Shown here piece after piece: positions 47,019-59,933 of a DNA stretch of 64,000 nt. The position numbers and the translations under genes were made by a program. Within the stretch, counting starts at the first letter, position 1; the number at the start of each line of letters is the position of its first letter. The stretch comes from Seiridium cupressi (taxonomy: Eukaryota > Ascomycota > Sordariomycetes > Amphisphaeriales > Sporocadaceae). The stretch spans positions 1 through 64,000 of the forward strand of contig JARVKI010000006.1 of assembly GCA_036674765.1 (NCBI GenBank). The letters run 5' to 3'. Under the pieces are notes generated by a model that did not search any database, had not been told where the DNA came from, and saw only the letters and a program-made list of their open reading frames with translations.

Positions 47019-48176
47019 ATGCCTCCGATTAACCATGCTGCCCTCTCAGTCGGCGTCATTGCCGTATCCGTCGTCGTCGCGGCTGGAATTGCCATCTACG
47101 AGTCGCCAGAACTACGACGCATCGCCGAGGATCTGCGCCGTCGCATCGCTGTTGCACTGCACTCGTTAGGCGACAGCATCACCCCCCAAGAGCGCGAGAA
47201 CCTATTCAACCGACCCGAGGACGCCGAAGGCTTCCTGTTGTCAAGGGGTATCGACGTCCGTCAAGGCGATGAACAGGGCGTGGACGCGGATGAGGAGACA
47301 AGACGTCGCCAGAGGGAGGAGTTGATGTACTGGAATGCGATCGCAGAGTCCAAGAGGGACCAGGAAAAGAAGGATCCCGAAAAGGCCGAGGTCGAGCCAA
47401 GAAGAACAGCTTCGAGAGGATCAAGCTTTGATGATTTTCTGCAGAGAGACGCTACGAATGAAAAGGGCGCTTTCGTCTTCAACAGCGGAACTGACGTCCA
47501 AGGCGCAGAAAACGATGGTCTGAGACGTCGCGGTGATGGTGCTCGCGGGCTCAACTACTCCGTCTACACGAACCCCTTTGCAGACGAGCATGGCATTGAT
47601 GAGCATGTCGCACTCGAGAATAGCCTCGTTGAACCGGAAAGGGATGACCTAGACGACATTTACAGCGTTTCCCACAACGGCAGAGAAAACCGAGACCGAG
47701 AAACTACTGCGACATTATCGGCACCGCCTGAGCACGTTCCCTCTCCGCTGGTTGAAATTGATACCCCGTTCCGACAACCAGTACCAGCCCCCTCTTCTAC
47801 TTCAGAACGTGAACTTGGGCAAGACGAGTACATGACAGCCGGCCAGGAAGACAGACACGATGCCTACAGCTCGATTCAAGCATGGGCTCAGACATCCAAC
47901 ACAGGCTTCTACTCTCCTCTCCCCGTATCGCCGGCGGGCCCCATGTCGGAACCCGAGCTTATTAGCGAAGGACAGCTAACACCAACCGACTCGGCTTCTC
48001 TAGCCGGCTCAGGTGAGGACGTCGGCGGGGAAGCAAATTCCTCCACCGGAGAGCAAAGCCGGTACTACGACGTGCTGAGTGATGACGAGGGCATCATGAC
48101 CCCAGCAAGTTGGACAGAAGTTGGCAGTGTCATCAGCGAGAGCGATGCCGGTGTTCATCCGGCTCATGCATCATAG
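47019..48176 (+). CDS. Membrane-anchored acidic, mostly disordered protein, function unknown
   Basis: A 385-aa single-exon protein from the ATG at 47019. An in-frame ATG at 46917 exists but precedes non-protein-like sequence, and the 47019 start places a membrane segment at residues ~8-25 (LSVGVIAVSVVVAAGIAI). After it comes a charged helical stretch (ESPELRRIAEDLRRRIAVALH), then a long polar, acidic, Ser/Thr/Glu-rich region with repeated DE clusters (ERDDLDDIYSVS), ending in a conserved-looking SRYYDVLSDDEGIMTPASW. No enzyme motif is present. It is likely an ER or outer-membrane tail-in-cytosol protein specific to ascomycetes; this is inference from topology. It converges on the gene at 48764. 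Confidence 0.7.
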   Translation: MPPINHAALSVGVIAVSVVVAAGIAIYESPELRRIAEDLRRRIAVALHSLGDSITPQERENLFNRPEDAEGFLLSRGIDVRQGDEQGVDADEETRRRQREELMYWNAIAESKRDQEKKDPEKAEVEPRRTASRGSSFDDFLQRDATNEKGAFVFNSGTDVQGAENDGLRRRGDGARGLNYSVYTNPFADEHGIDEHVALENSLVEPERDDLDDIYSVSHNGRENRDRETTATLSAPPEHVPSPLVEIDTPFRQPVPAPSSTSERELGQDEYMTAGQEDRHDAYSSIQAWAQTSNTGFYSPLPVSPAGPMSEPELISEGQLTPTDSASLAGSGEDVGGEANSSTGEQSRYYDVLSDDEGIMTPASWTEVGSVISESDAGVHPAHAS

Positions 48177-48414
48177 AGACTGTTTTCGTCATTCTCCGAT
48201 TACTTCGTCTTATATACAGCTTAGGGGCTTTCGCAAGGCATGGCGTTACAGGGCAGGATCACCGGGCATTATGGGACATCTCCGCAATTAGCGAACTAAG
48301 AACTAGGTCGAACAACAGGCGTAGCTATCGTCAACATTTTGATTATTTTCCACCATTTCAATCATAAGAAGTTCAATGTGGCACAAGCAATTGATGTCTG
48401 CCATAGCTATGGTG

Positions 48415-48463
48415 AGAGATTGTAAGATTTCATGTCTTCCAGTCTGAGACTGGCTCAATCTCT
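48415..48463. other. Two-tier inverted repeat between convergent genes
   Basis: The outer arms AGAGATTG (48415-48422) and CAATCTCT (48456-48463) pair perfectly. Inside them CCAGTC (48439-48444) and GACTGG (48448-48453) form a 6-bp stem with a 3-base loop. It lies ~240 bp after the stop of the plus-strand gene. It might act in 3'-end formation of one transcript, but no function is proven. Confidence 0.6.
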
Positions 48464-48763
48464 AATAGAGAACCATTTGTGCATCATTCCGAAGACCAAC
48501 TATGAGGTTCAGGTTTTTAGAATCACGGAGATTTGGTGTTTTCATTTCATTTTTCATTCCTTTAACTAGTCCAAGGCTATATATGCTCTTTATGCACTCA
48601 ATGCCCGAGTAATGCAGTTTATCCAATGTTGAGAAAGAAGTAATGAGGCAATATCAGTCCTTCAGACCACCAGGTTTCATCTCTTCTTTTGGCTGACTGT
48701 TCTGCCAGATCTTCTGATCATATCGGCTGATGTGCTCCTTCCTGATAAAATCAAGGTGACCGC

Positions 48764-49696
48764 CTATGTCTGCGTAGCTTCACCAATTTTGTCGCTTTCC
48801 TTTTTCTCGTCCTCGGCTTTCGCAATGTCCGCGCCCTGCTTCTTCAACTCTCCCTTGTAATCTTCCCAGAGCTGCTCAACAGGCCGGCCAACCAATCCCG
48901 TCCAAAATGCCTTCTCCTCATACCGGGTCGTTCGCAGGGTGTCGTTCAGCTTCCGCACAGTCTCAACTCCAAACCTTTGCTCCAGATATGCGAGGAAGTA
49001 CGCTGTATGCTGGTACCCTCCATCCCACTTACTACCTGGTTCCTTCTTGTTCCAGTGTGGTGGCGCTAGGTCACACTTCAGACGCACCCAATCCGCGATC
49101 CCTTCTATAAGACCACCAGGACATGAACCATAGCCCGTGTGCTGATAGCAGTGAACCAACTCATGTGTTAACACACCTCTGATCTCAGCGGTATGACGTT
49201 CCTGGGACAGACCTGCAATGTAGCCCAGGTTGAAGTGGATCTCCTTGTGGTCATTGTCCAGATCGGAACCCGTCGTGTAGGCCACTCCGCCCATGTCCCT
49301 CAACACCAGTGTCACAGAGCGTGTTGGCGGTGGGCGGTAGTGCGGGTGGGATGGGGAGATGTAGAGCTTCTGGAGGACATTCTGCACGCAGGACGAGAAT
49401 GTGCTGGCGGCATTGATGGCATGCAGAAAAATCCCAGCGCCATTGTGGTTCAGATCCCTGATTTCGAGACGGAGTTTGGGAACGGGAAAGGGCTCCGATC
49501 TCGAGAATTTACTATCTGAGGGATCGGAGGAGGAAGACTGTGATGTTGACGTCTCAGGGGTCAGACGAAGTGGCAGCGGTGAGGGCGTGGGTCCTGCTGA
49601 GGCTGTGGAGGACGGCGCCTCGATCTGGTATGAAATTCCCGGCATGAAGAGGTCTTCGGGACGAGGCGCCACAGAGCTAAAAGGTGGTAAAGGCAT
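48764..49696 (-). CDS. Basic secretory protein (BSP) family putative zinc peptidase
   Basis: A 310-aa single-exon protein. Residues ~1-75 are Pro/Ser-rich and disordered, followed by KLRLEIRDLNHNGAGIFLHAIN, the start of the BSP domain (PF04450). VTLVLRDMGGVAYTTG, EIHFNLGYIAGL and the motif LTHELVHCYQHTGYG, with an HExxH core, follow. Downstream GLIEGIADWVRL supplies a third ligand candidate (Glu or Asp). This metzincin-like arrangement marks the family as putative metallopeptidases, first described in plants as pathogen-induced secreted proteins. No signal peptide is seen here, so the protein may be cytosolic. GGYQHTAYFLAYLEQRFG and FWTGLVGRPVEQLWEDYK complete the domain, and the tail is Lys/Glu-rich. 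The ORF is intact. Confidence 0.88.
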   Translation of the reverse strand: MPLPPFSSVAPRPEDLFMPGISYQIEAPSSTASAGPTPSPLPLRLTPETSTSQSSSSDPSDSKFSRSEPFPVPKLRLEIRDLNHNGAGIFLHAINAASTFSSCVQNVLQKLYISPSHPHYRPPPTRSVTLVLRDMGGVAYTTGSDLDNDHKEIHFNLGYIAGLSQERHTAEIRGVLTHELVHCYQHTGYGSCPGGLIEGIADWVRLKCDLAPPHWNKKEPGSKWDGGYQHTAYFLAYLEQRFGVETVRKLNDTLRTTRYEEKAFWTGLVGRPVEQLWEDYKGELKKQGADIAKAEDEKKESDKIGEATQT

Positions 49697-51052
49697 GTGT
49701 CACGGGTAGATCCTGCCAAGTCGCGCAACTAGGTGATAGACACCTTGTATTGGACGAGAAACGGACGAGAGCACAAGGCAGAAGAGGCCAGGACAAGTTT
49801 GGTGTCAGGGGGCCTGGAAGTGGTGTCAGGAAGCGACTCATGAATCGCGAACAGAGACGATCAGGTTGATGTGTATGCCAAGATGATTTGGTTATGCCGT
49901 TCCGTCTACGCCTCGTGCTTGGAATCAACCAGACGCCATAATCCCACGGGACCTCCGAGATCCGCGACTTGCTACACTAGAGGTGTAAGACGAACGAGAA
50001 GAATGTTGGAATTCTTCTGGAGAACCAGCCCTGGTGGACTAGGTTGTGGTGGACGGCGGAATTCGAGTGCGGCCATTCTACATATACTGCCACGCAATAT
50101 ATTTGCGATGAAATACTTGGCCAGACTATTCGCCGCTTGCCATCCAAGGTTAGGTCCGTACTATGTATGTATGGCAGGGTGCTGGGTGGTACGGGCCCGT
50201 GGTCCCACAGAACTGCTCGACTTTGCCCCTCTACGAGCGTCATCTGAGGGATCATTTGCTTCCAGGACCGCCGCATGTCTTTGACCAGCTTGATTATTAA
50301 CGACAGCGCACTGTGCGCAGAGAAGGCAATGCGTGAGACTTGGTTTCGGATTGCACAGATGGCGCGGGGAACATCTCCAATTATTAACTGGAGAGTGAGG
50401 GAGAAATCTAGACAGATAGAGAAGTGCGATGTTATTGGCCGTCTTTGATCAGTAACGATGAGGTCGTAGAGCTTCGCCGGGCCGCGTTCTGCAAACTGTC
50501 ACAGTCCGTTCTAAGCCCTGGGATTGACTTTGAAGCTTCATCTTAAGTACACAAGTAGGCTGCGGGAGCTGGTTGCCCGGGGGCACTGAGAGCTTCACTA
50601 GCGCCGATTAAGTGGACTTTGGGTCAACATCCCGTATGCAAAGACAACACGGCGCAGACCGGGCGGCAAGCGACATCATCACCGAAACGCCAAATTTGTT
50701 TTCTTTGCTCACCAGTACGAACAAAAACATCGCATTGCACCAGATCGCAACTGCCCGCTCGCATTTCTGCACATCGCCATTCGCCGACTGATTGCTTGCC
50801 TGCTCCATGCTTCGACGCCTGCATCGAGTCGTAGAACCGCAATACAATTACAATTGCCAATAACAACCAGTACGTCGCACCACCTCTGTTGATACTTTGA
50901 TGCTCAGACGGCACGGGTCGGTACGGGCCAACCAACCTCTCCCCAAACTTATCCCCACACGACCAGACATCGTCTAAAGCGAAACCATCCGACTAACACG
51001 GGCCTTTGCCAGAACCCCGAAATCAACTTCTTCCGCCCGTCAACATAGGGGC
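49697..51052. promoter_or_regulatory. Divergent promoter region of the BSP gene and STU1
   Basis: About 1.36 kb without a recognised gene. The final 100 bp before the STU1 ATG are rich in A/C strings. Confidence 0.45.
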
Positions 51053-54000
51053 ATGGCGGAGAGACTCACAGACCAGCAGGTCACCGACCTGTTGGCAATA
51101 TTGCGAAAAGACACCTCCGTAGATGCCAAGGCTCAAGCTGTCACGGCCGTCAAGTCCGGCATCAAACAACATAATGTGCCCGATACCTGCGTCTTGCCGC
51201 TCTTCGATGCCCTGCGAATCGCCTCAACGTCTCAGCACTCGGCTCTCGCCAATGCCGGCTTCACTGCGCTCAATCACCTGCTCACACGCCTCTCCCGCCA
51301 GGAGCCCAAGTACATCCACAAGGAAGCAAAACACACCCTCCCGTTGATTGTAGATAAAATGGGCGACCAGAAGGACAAGTTGAGAGCGCTCGCTATACAA
51401 GCCATGACGACCATGTATGGTGCGACACCAACAGAGTCGGAGAGGTTCGTGCGCAATGTCGCAATGGCTGGGAAGAACCCAAGAGCAAAGGAATCGAGCC
51501 TGCAGTGGTTACTCCAGGTATGTCGCAACCTAGACTGGCACCGCCAGGTCGCGCGCAATGCGACTAGAGACTGATAATCGCCAGATGCACAAGGAGCACG
51601 GACTAGCGTTCAGGGCATATGTCCCGACATTGATGGAGCTGTTGGAAGATGCCGACGGAATGGTACGAGACGCGGCAAAGACTACCGTCATTGAGCTCTT
51701 TAGGTGCGTGAACTCCTCAGGCACGTCGCTTAGATCCGTTCACTGATCAACTACACAGGGAAGCTTCCAATCCAGCGAAATCAGATCTGAAGAAACAGCT
51801 CAAGACGTTCAAAGTACGACCGGCTATCGAGGCTGCTATTATTAAGGAACTGGCGCCAACATCTGCCTCGAAGGTTGAGCTTGAAGCGCGGCCCGATTCA
51901 GCACCACTCGTACGCCCAAACCTCGCCGCCAGCGTTTCGTCTCTAGCCACCGAGAGACCGAATACTCCGGTACCTGAGGCCAAAGCGGAGGCCGTGGAAC
52001 CGACCTATGTCAATACACACCGTGAATTGGACGAGATCTTTAAAGAAATGCACATGTGGTTTGAAGGCAGGGAGTCGGAGCAGAATTGGTTGAAGCGAGA
52101 AGAAAGTATAACAAAGCTTCGAAGGCTTATCGCTGGAAACGTACCCTCCGACTTCCCAGATGTTTTCTTGCAGGGATGCAAAGCCCTGCAAGACGGCATC
52201 ATCAAAGCTGTCACGTCTCTACGTACCAGTCTATCGAAAGAAGGATGTGTCTTGGTGCAGGACATCGCCAACACCTTCGGTTCGGGCATGGACCCGATGG
52301 TTGAACTATTTATGCAGACATTCATCAAGGTTGCTGCCGCTACCAAGAAAATCAGTTCACAACTAGCCAACACGACAGTTGACATTATCATCGGTAGGAC
52401 CACATACAATGCTAGGATCATGCAACACATGTGGGGTGCTTGCCAGGATAAGAACGTGCAACCGCGGACATACGTCAGCGGTTGGCTGAAGACGCTCATC
52501 AAGAAGGAGGGTCATCATAAAAGCCATATCGAGCACTCTGGAGGCCTCGACTTATTCGAGAAATGCATCAAGAAAGGTCTGGCGGATGCAAATCCAGGGG
52601 TCAGAGAACGCATGCGTGGAACATACTGGGCTTTTGCGACTGTATGGCCCACGCAAGCTGAGAAGTGAGTTCGCCATTTCGTGTGGACAATGTTTTGGTT
52701 GCTAACGAAGTATAGGATCATGGATGGACTTGACGCAACTGCACAGAAATTGTTGCAGAAAGACCCGCACAATCCGAATTCAACCGCAAAAGCTGAGCCC
52801 GCACCACGTCCTGGGCTTGGTTTCTCGAAAAGTACTATGGGCACCACCTCGAAACCTTCGCTCAGAGAAGCTATGATGGCTCAGAAACGGGCTTTGGCAG
52901 TTAAGACATTACCAGCACGGCCGGGTTCTGCGATGGCTACTGTGACACCGGCACGCAACGTATCTGGCTCTTCCAGTGTGTCAACGACAACTTCCGCTGC
53001 GGCACCTGCGACACGGAACAGAGCGGACACTGCCGGCAAATCACATGCTGGTATTTCCGCCGCACCCATGAGACCCGCGAGAAGGCGGCCAGAAATGGCT
53101 CCAAGGCCCGCTACTGCCGGACCGTACTCCGGTAGAAACCACGAGCTGCGGTCAAGTCCTCCAGATGTGAAGTCAAAAACAGTAACGCCCAAAACTATTT
53201 CGGGATCTCCTAGGAGGACTGCCCCGAAGCCCAGGCCTGGGCACCAACCCACGCGTAGCGAATCAAGCGTCACCAGTCCCTCGAAGCCTGTCCAGAGTAA
53301 GGCTACGCCGGCTGTGGCATCCCCAATGAGCAGCCCAGCAAAGCCAAAGCCTGGAACATCTCATGACATTCCTTCAAGCAGTCCTTCGAAAGCGAATGAG
53401 GATTTAACGCTGGTCGTTCCCAGTATCGCCAGCCTGAGGGCGAGCATGGACTCCCCACCAAAGAACTCACCGAAAGCGCCTACAATCACGATGGATGAAG
53501 AGACTGACGAAATAGATGAGCCAGCAGATTCAAATGAAGCCAATATCCCAGAGTTGTCACAAACCCCGGTACAGACGCCATCGAAGACCTTGAAGGTATA
53601 TGAGGACCCCTTTATAGATGATCAGACAACACCTCGTCCAGCTGTCAGTGCAAGTCCGGAGCGTCCAGTTCTTGAAGACAGGCCAGTCAATGAGGACGCT
53701 GCTAAATTGTCCTTGGTGCCGAATGGGGCGGATACTTCTCCAACCTCGCCATCATCAGATAAGACTGGCCCCAACGCTCGCCTACTTGACAGTGGCATCA
53801 AGCGGGTCAAAGCCCAAACTCTAGATGTTCACGGCTTTCGTAAGTTGCAGTCATTACTACGAGACAGCAAGTCGCTTCCTACGGATAGCATTTTCGACGC
53901 CCTCCTGCTTGGCTTATTTGAGTATTTGGAATCATCATTAGACTCTCTTGAGCCTGCCAAGGTTCAAGATGTGAAGGCTCAAATTCTTGCAACTATCAAG

Positions 54001-54510
54001 TTGTTGCTCAAGAATTCTCGCGAAAACTTTCAGCCTCATGTTTCACAAGGCCTTGAAGCACTGATCGCCACTAGAGCAGGCTATGATGCACGTACTCACA
54101 TCGTGTCCGGCCTGGAGCTCCTTGCAGAGGAGCTAGTCAAACTTGGTGATCCGCTCACAATCGCTGTTTCCATAACGCGACGCTGCGAGCCGCTGCTCGA
54201 AAAGACTGACGCTCGTAGTGGTCGCAGTCTGCAGATGGGTCTTCACATCATGAAACAACTCATCGAAAACCGCCCCTCTTACGAACCCAGCGAAAGCGAA
54301 CTTCGCGGCATGAGCAGCTTGTCGGCGAAATGTCTCGACAGCAGGGAGAGCGGGGTCCGCATGGATGCCGTTCACCTGTGCGTGCAACTCCATGCCAGGG
54401 TCGGGGAGCAGAGGTTCTGGGACAGCATGCAAGGTCTCAAGGACGATCCAAAGAGTCTGATCACCTACTATGTTGTCAAGCACCAGCGCGAGATGGGCTT
54501 GGCCACTTAG
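51053..54510 (+). CDS. stu1: CLASP-family microtubule protein Stu1
   Basis: Spindle and microtubule plus-end stabiliser. Four exons (51053-51517, 51585-51703, 51759-52664, 52716-54510) join in phase into 1094 aa. The N-terminal third is a TOG/HEAT array (LTDQQVTDLLAILRKDTS, then ALANAGFTALNHLLTRLS, and exon 2 with YVPTLMELLEDADGMVRDAA). Residues ~300-560 form the CLASP_N TOG domain (NTHRELDEIFKEMHMWFEG, ESITKLRRLIAGN, then ANTTVDIIIGRTTYNARIMQ and ANPGVRERMRGTYWAFA). A long basic Ser/Pro/Ala-rich region (residues ~580-850), expected to bind microtubules, follows. The C-terminal helical domain (GFRKLQSLLRDSK, YLESSLDSLEPAKVQD, DARSGRSLQMGLHIMKQLIE) completes the protein. No break is seen. The start is the first ATG, immediately before the conserved helix. 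Confidence 0.94.
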
Positions 54511-57500
54511 TTAAGGAAATTGGCTCTGTTTGCGTTGGCATTTGTGATATGGCTGGTGAAAGATTCTTCAAGGCTATTGGTGTGGCTTTTGCAACAAAAT
54601 GCCAGAAGCCTGCACCAAGGGGACAAAAGCATGGGACGCTAATACCGGGGCTCTCTATGAAATATCTCAAGCGTGTAATCGGCTGTGCCTCTCTGTTTAC
54701 AGCAAACATCCGTTGAATTGGTATAGGTATCAAAAGAGGAGAAAGCCTGGAGTTCAAAAGACGGACATTAGGACAGCTGGATTGTTGCATTATGGGGCGT
54801 CCGGTTCAGTTCGGGCTTTGAGAGGGAATTGCCTCGCCATTTAGTTTATGTGTTGTAATTATACCCCCTTCCCCCATTGACTCCAGTATATGATGAAAGC
54901 GCCTGATTGATTATTTTTCACTTTATGAGATTTTCCTGCTATCTCGGGTTCTTCGTATGTATGATTCTCAACAACATCAGCCATCGTTCCTTTGTCAAAG
55001 GCGCGGGAAGTTAACCTTTACTATAAGTTAAAATAAAAATCGCGACGCGATTGGGTACATAACGACCTAGACTAATATGTATTTATCACTCCTGATAATA
55101 CTCTATTTTATTTATGCTATAGAAAATATGCTTTATCCAGATAAACGAGGCACAATATATATTTATTCATCGTCCTGAGGTTTAGCTTCAGAAAATGCGA
55201 GTATAAATGAACATGTATAAATGCGTGCTCATATGACGGACCGTAAGAGTGCCTCAAGCTATAGCCTGTCATCTCGTTTGTTTGAACTCATGCTTTCCTT
55301 AGGGGCTAGAAACTGTTGTAGATATAGTTGGAGCCATTTTCATAGAGAGAATGATGTATTCGATAGCTTGCGAAGCTCATGAGGCTATAGATGATAGCGG
55401 TATGACCTATTGCTGAACGACCCGGGCACCTTTTCACGACACATGCAAGGCTGGAGGTATGGAAGCTCCTCTGCGGTGGGATTCGTCATAGTCTCTGGTC
55501 GGCCACAAATCAATAAGCGAGTTCATTATCAATATAATGACTACGACCTGTAGCAAAAGAAATTCGCCTGCCTCTATGAAGTCCTCGCGACCAGAAGGAA
55601 TCGGCCGGGTGGCCACCCCAGCAGTTCAGACCTTCTTATTTCCGTATGCGCATCGTTGCACAATCAGTGATCGGATGGTAAGGCTCCAGAGAAGAACGTT
55701 GATTCGATTTAAGACGAGTTCTATGTCCCTACTGATCAACACGACAAGGATTTCTCAGGCACGCTGTGTCAATCGACTTTCCTGATGCGGAGGCGACCTC
55801 CGGCGTTCGCTTGCTGCATGGATCCCCTCCAAGCATTGAGGCTCAACTCTGGCCTTTTTCAAGAAGTACCTTCAGATGACGAATATCAGGCTAGTGAGTT
55901 CATGGAGGATCGCGAATGCTTCACGCACCGACCAGTAATATATGGTGCAGAAAACCGAGATACCGAAACAACGACTACGATGGACTTGCATGTGAGTGCT
56001 TGATTCGGGAAGTCACCGCGTGCGACCTCGCTACGAGAATCTTGCCCGATTGCGTGACCTATACGATGGTCATGAAACCTTTTCTAGGGCGAGGCCAACA
56101 GCTGACAACCACGACAGAGGGCCGGTGATGTCGTGTCGTATACTTGAAGCTCGACAAGCTAGGGGATACCTGTCTAGGTTCACACGGAGCACCCTGATCG
56201 ACTCAGCCCCATGCTTCGTTCAGATGAATCGGACCCGGTACGCAGCAGCCCTCGGAGAATTTGTCGCATCGAAGTCGTGCACAGCCATTACTACGAAGCA
56301 CTGGTGCGAGGACAAACCAGGAGTAGGACTACGGGGAGGCCGCATGCAACGAACTGCATGTCATGGTACTGCAAATCTAGGAAATTTGCTGCATCTTGCC
56401 AGTATGCCGGAAGCCGGCGTTGATCTCGACTTCCACTTTTTGACTTGTGCTGCAGCATGGCGCAGTAAATCATGTCAGAAGGCTGCGTGCAAACGGTAGG
56501 ATGGCCAAAGAGAGGCATGAGCCACTTTGTTTTGTTTCGTGCTTCCGAGATCTCAAAAGGGACCGCCCAGCGGATTGGTGGATCCGGAAAGTGCCACGAG
56601 ACGGTGCTGGGCCTTGTGGACGGCCGCATATTTGACAGGTGGAGCGAAACACAAAGACTGGGGGCAAAGATGGCACTTTTCCTGAGACCTATCAAGCTAG
56701 GTCCATCATGATAGACTGTATTAGTGAGATTAAACTAGAACATCATAGGATATCTCTAGGATGCGGTAGCTCTAGTTGGTGCGGCGTGCTTGTATTTCCG
56801 ATGAATCACCCATCAGGAACATTGAATGTTACTGGTATTTTGGCCTGCCACGGTGTCAGCCACCAAGTCTATCCCAAGGCTGAGACTTGTTTGGCGAGCT
56901 GATCTAGTCGGACTTGCGCAGCTTTGATGCGCTGTCCCCGGAGACAGAGGTGTTGTATTACACCAAAAACATTAAGGTACCGTATCTTCTCCAGTTGGAG
57001 CATTAGTGCCATCAAGCGATAATGTGGGGATATCGCCACTGTAAGTCACAGTCAGCTTCAACTGATACACAACCAAGCCAACTTGCTTGCTTAGTCGTGC
57101 TTCGTATAGAAATGGTGGCTCCTGAAAGGTGAGAGTCATGTGAGATATCATGGCAGATAATGAAGGCAATAAAGGCAATAAACTGAGATGAGATATCAAG
57201 TGATGCTGGTTGTAGACGCCTCCTGGCGAGGCAAGGGCGTGTAGCTTTGCTGCCAAGGACATCAACTGCTTAAGGTCAAACCTTGTGTGGTACGAGAGCT
57301 GAGAGGTGAAACCGTTTATTTGTGATTGTTGTCGAGGATCCAACTAGAGGCAATCGAGCTTCATCAACGTGGTTCTTGAATAGGCAATCAATTTGTCGAG
57401 GTTCCGCCGTCTTTCTATATGCGTTAGCGATGGTGTTAGGATCCTTTGATATAGCCAATGGAAACCAATGAGCAGAGTTCTTCTTCTGGGAATGGTGTAG

Positions 57501-59683
57501 TTGAAGATCAGCTTCATGTAAGGAACAAGTGCCCAGATGTCCCTGCATGACCCAATTTGTCGAATGACCCGGTTGATCATGTGAGACTGTCTTGTAAACA
57601 AGCATCATAGCTAGCGAGGATTAAGTGATATCCTAGCAAGTGGGAGGTAGACATGGGAACCATGAGGAACAAAGGATACAGGACAACCATCTGTGTAGGG
57701 ATCAGGACAGTTGTTGCATCAATCATGAGAAGGTATAACCCGGACGCATGGTGGTGGTGGGCGAGCGTCTGACACATTGCGCCTAGTTACTTTGGCGTTA
57801 TCCGTACGCTTGGGACGTGAATCAATACCTCGGGGGAAGCATTTACTACGTGACCCCGTATCGGTAAATGATAGACCCCTGAAAGACCAGAGAGCACTTC
57901 TCGATGTGGGCACGGCACACTGTGCTTCGAGGCATTGGCAACCCCGGCAGACGTGTTTCGCTTGGCGACTGTCGTTGGATGGCCTCAGCACCCCTGACTC
58001 TTGTGGAGCATCCTTTAACTGAAACAAGAGGTTGTGGGGTTCCTTCAGTGCCTGTAACGATTCGCGAAATATAGGTGGCCCGTTTTCTTTAATGACAAGG
58101 CACGGCGGAGGCATACAACACACGGCTGTTGTCGCGTGCTAGCACATGAATGAGAAAGCTGTCTGTCGTGTACCTTGCAAGAGCCAACAATATCTGACAT
58201 ATGCTGTGGCAAGCTCCTAGACCGTCTCTCATGATGTGGATGTAGTTACTGCTCAGTGGGTTGCGTAAGTTTTCCCCGGACGCACTGAGGTGCCAAGTAA
58301 GCGCTGTGTGCGATCTGGTTTGCCGATCACTTTGGCTAAAACATATGTATGTATGTTGAGCATGCGACACATGATGGCACCGTCGCTCACAACTGCCAAA
58401 GTTATCTAGCACAACGACAATTGCATACATTGACAGACTCGAGTGGTATATGCAGTCTTCAGGTCGGCATGGTTTCCTGCCTGTTCCCAAGAGCTTGTAA
58501 GCCACTGGATGCGGCGCGCTGCCAGTTAATTCATGCGAATCGGAATCGTTGCAAACTGGCAACTGGCCAAGTCCCGAAAAAGAGCCAGGCAATGCATGGC
58601 CTTCCTTTCGGATGCTATTAATACAGCCAAGCGGGCTTTGATTTGGCAGGAAGCGTGGCATGGCGGTGAACCATGGAACCATCGATATCAGTGGGCGGAC
58701 ACCCAGAACACTGCCATTCTGCCCGACTAAGCCTACATTCGACACAGAAGCTGAGGTAAGGGCTAAGACTAGGGCTGCCAGCTCAAGGAGCCGGACAACC
58801 TACAACAGGGCCCTATAGATCAAATCAATATCGGGAGCTTAATCTGCTCAGTCAACACGGGTAGACGCTGGGAGATTTGTCAACGGTCCATAGAAAAACA
58901 AAAGCGCAGTGCCTGGGTTGCCGTTTCTCAGGGTGAAGTGCAGCCTTACGAAACCAACTAGTGGGAGAAAAGAAATTCAGCGTTGAAGGAGGCGTCGAAC
59001 CGGTAGAGGGCCATTACAGAAGCTGGTGCCAGTAGAATCTCGAGTCTCCTTAGCAGTAGGTCGCGCCTAGCCCCCTGGTTCTGGTCCCGGCCGATAGCCC
59101 TAGGTTACAATGTAGGTTACTGTACCTACACTACCCACGTTAGGGTGCCTAGCATAGCTGCAGGTACCAAGCCTCCAGGCACCTTCCATAGGATGATGGA
59201 ACCAAAGTTCATGAAAGGCTGTTGTCTCCCGGAATGGATATTATTCCATCGAAATTGGAGGGACTATGGCAAATAAAACGTTGTGCCGTGTTGCGGCCTC
59301 ATGGGTACACGGTACAGAGGTAATACAAGAACAGAAGAAAAACAAAATATCAGATATCATCGGGGGAAAAAACGAAGAGGGATCTAGTTAGGCTTGCGGA
59401 CTGTTGATCCTCCAGTAGAGCGTCCACGGTAAGATGCTGGGACCCCCTTGGCGGACCGTCCGGGGACCCTGGAGCCATGGGTACATCCACACTTGACGCT
59501 AAAGGCCTGTAGCTCGCACCGTTGCAATCTCATGGTCACACTGTCGCTCCTTGCGTGGACGTGGCTTTGTAGTAGTTCCCCTCTTCCCCTTAAACGAGAT
59601 CGGAACATGAACTTGAGATTTTTGACAGCATGGTAGCAGCGTAGCTTTCCGCTAGACCTCCTGGCACGCTTCATTTCGTCACT

Positions 59684-59701
59684 GTCGCCGTCGCCGTCGC
59701 C
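59684..59701. repeat. GTCGCC hexamer repeat, three copies
   Basis: Three perfect 6-bp copies in the region upstream of the LIM-RhoGAP gene. Confidence 0.9.
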
Positions 59702-59847
59702 CATCTGGTTCAGCCCATCCATCTACCTTGGTACAGCTGCGCGCACCTTGGCCACACGAAGCGCGAGTTGAAGCAGACCCTCACTCGCCGCAAGCTGCCT
59801 ACACTTTGGGCCCCTGGATTCCGTACGACGCTGCACGCCTTCCGTGC

Positions 59848-59872
59848 ACCGACACCGACACCGACACCGACA
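59848..59872. repeat. ACCGAC hexamer repeat, four copies
   Basis: Four perfect 6-bp copies plus one base, about 340 bp upstream of the LIM-RhoGAP start codon. Confidence 0.95.
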
Positions 59873-59933
59873 AGCAACGACCACCAGACGAACACCGGCA
59901 GGAGATCCAGACCCTTCCACGGCCAGTGTCTCC

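Noticed and set aside
58089..58745. 218-codon minus-strand ORF
   Set aside because: Composition is unbiased, no motif or splice partner is visible, and both flanks are non-coding.
59090..59165. Telomere-like TAGGTTAC/TAGGGT words
   Set aside because: Copies are few, scattered and not in tandem, so this is not a telomeric array.
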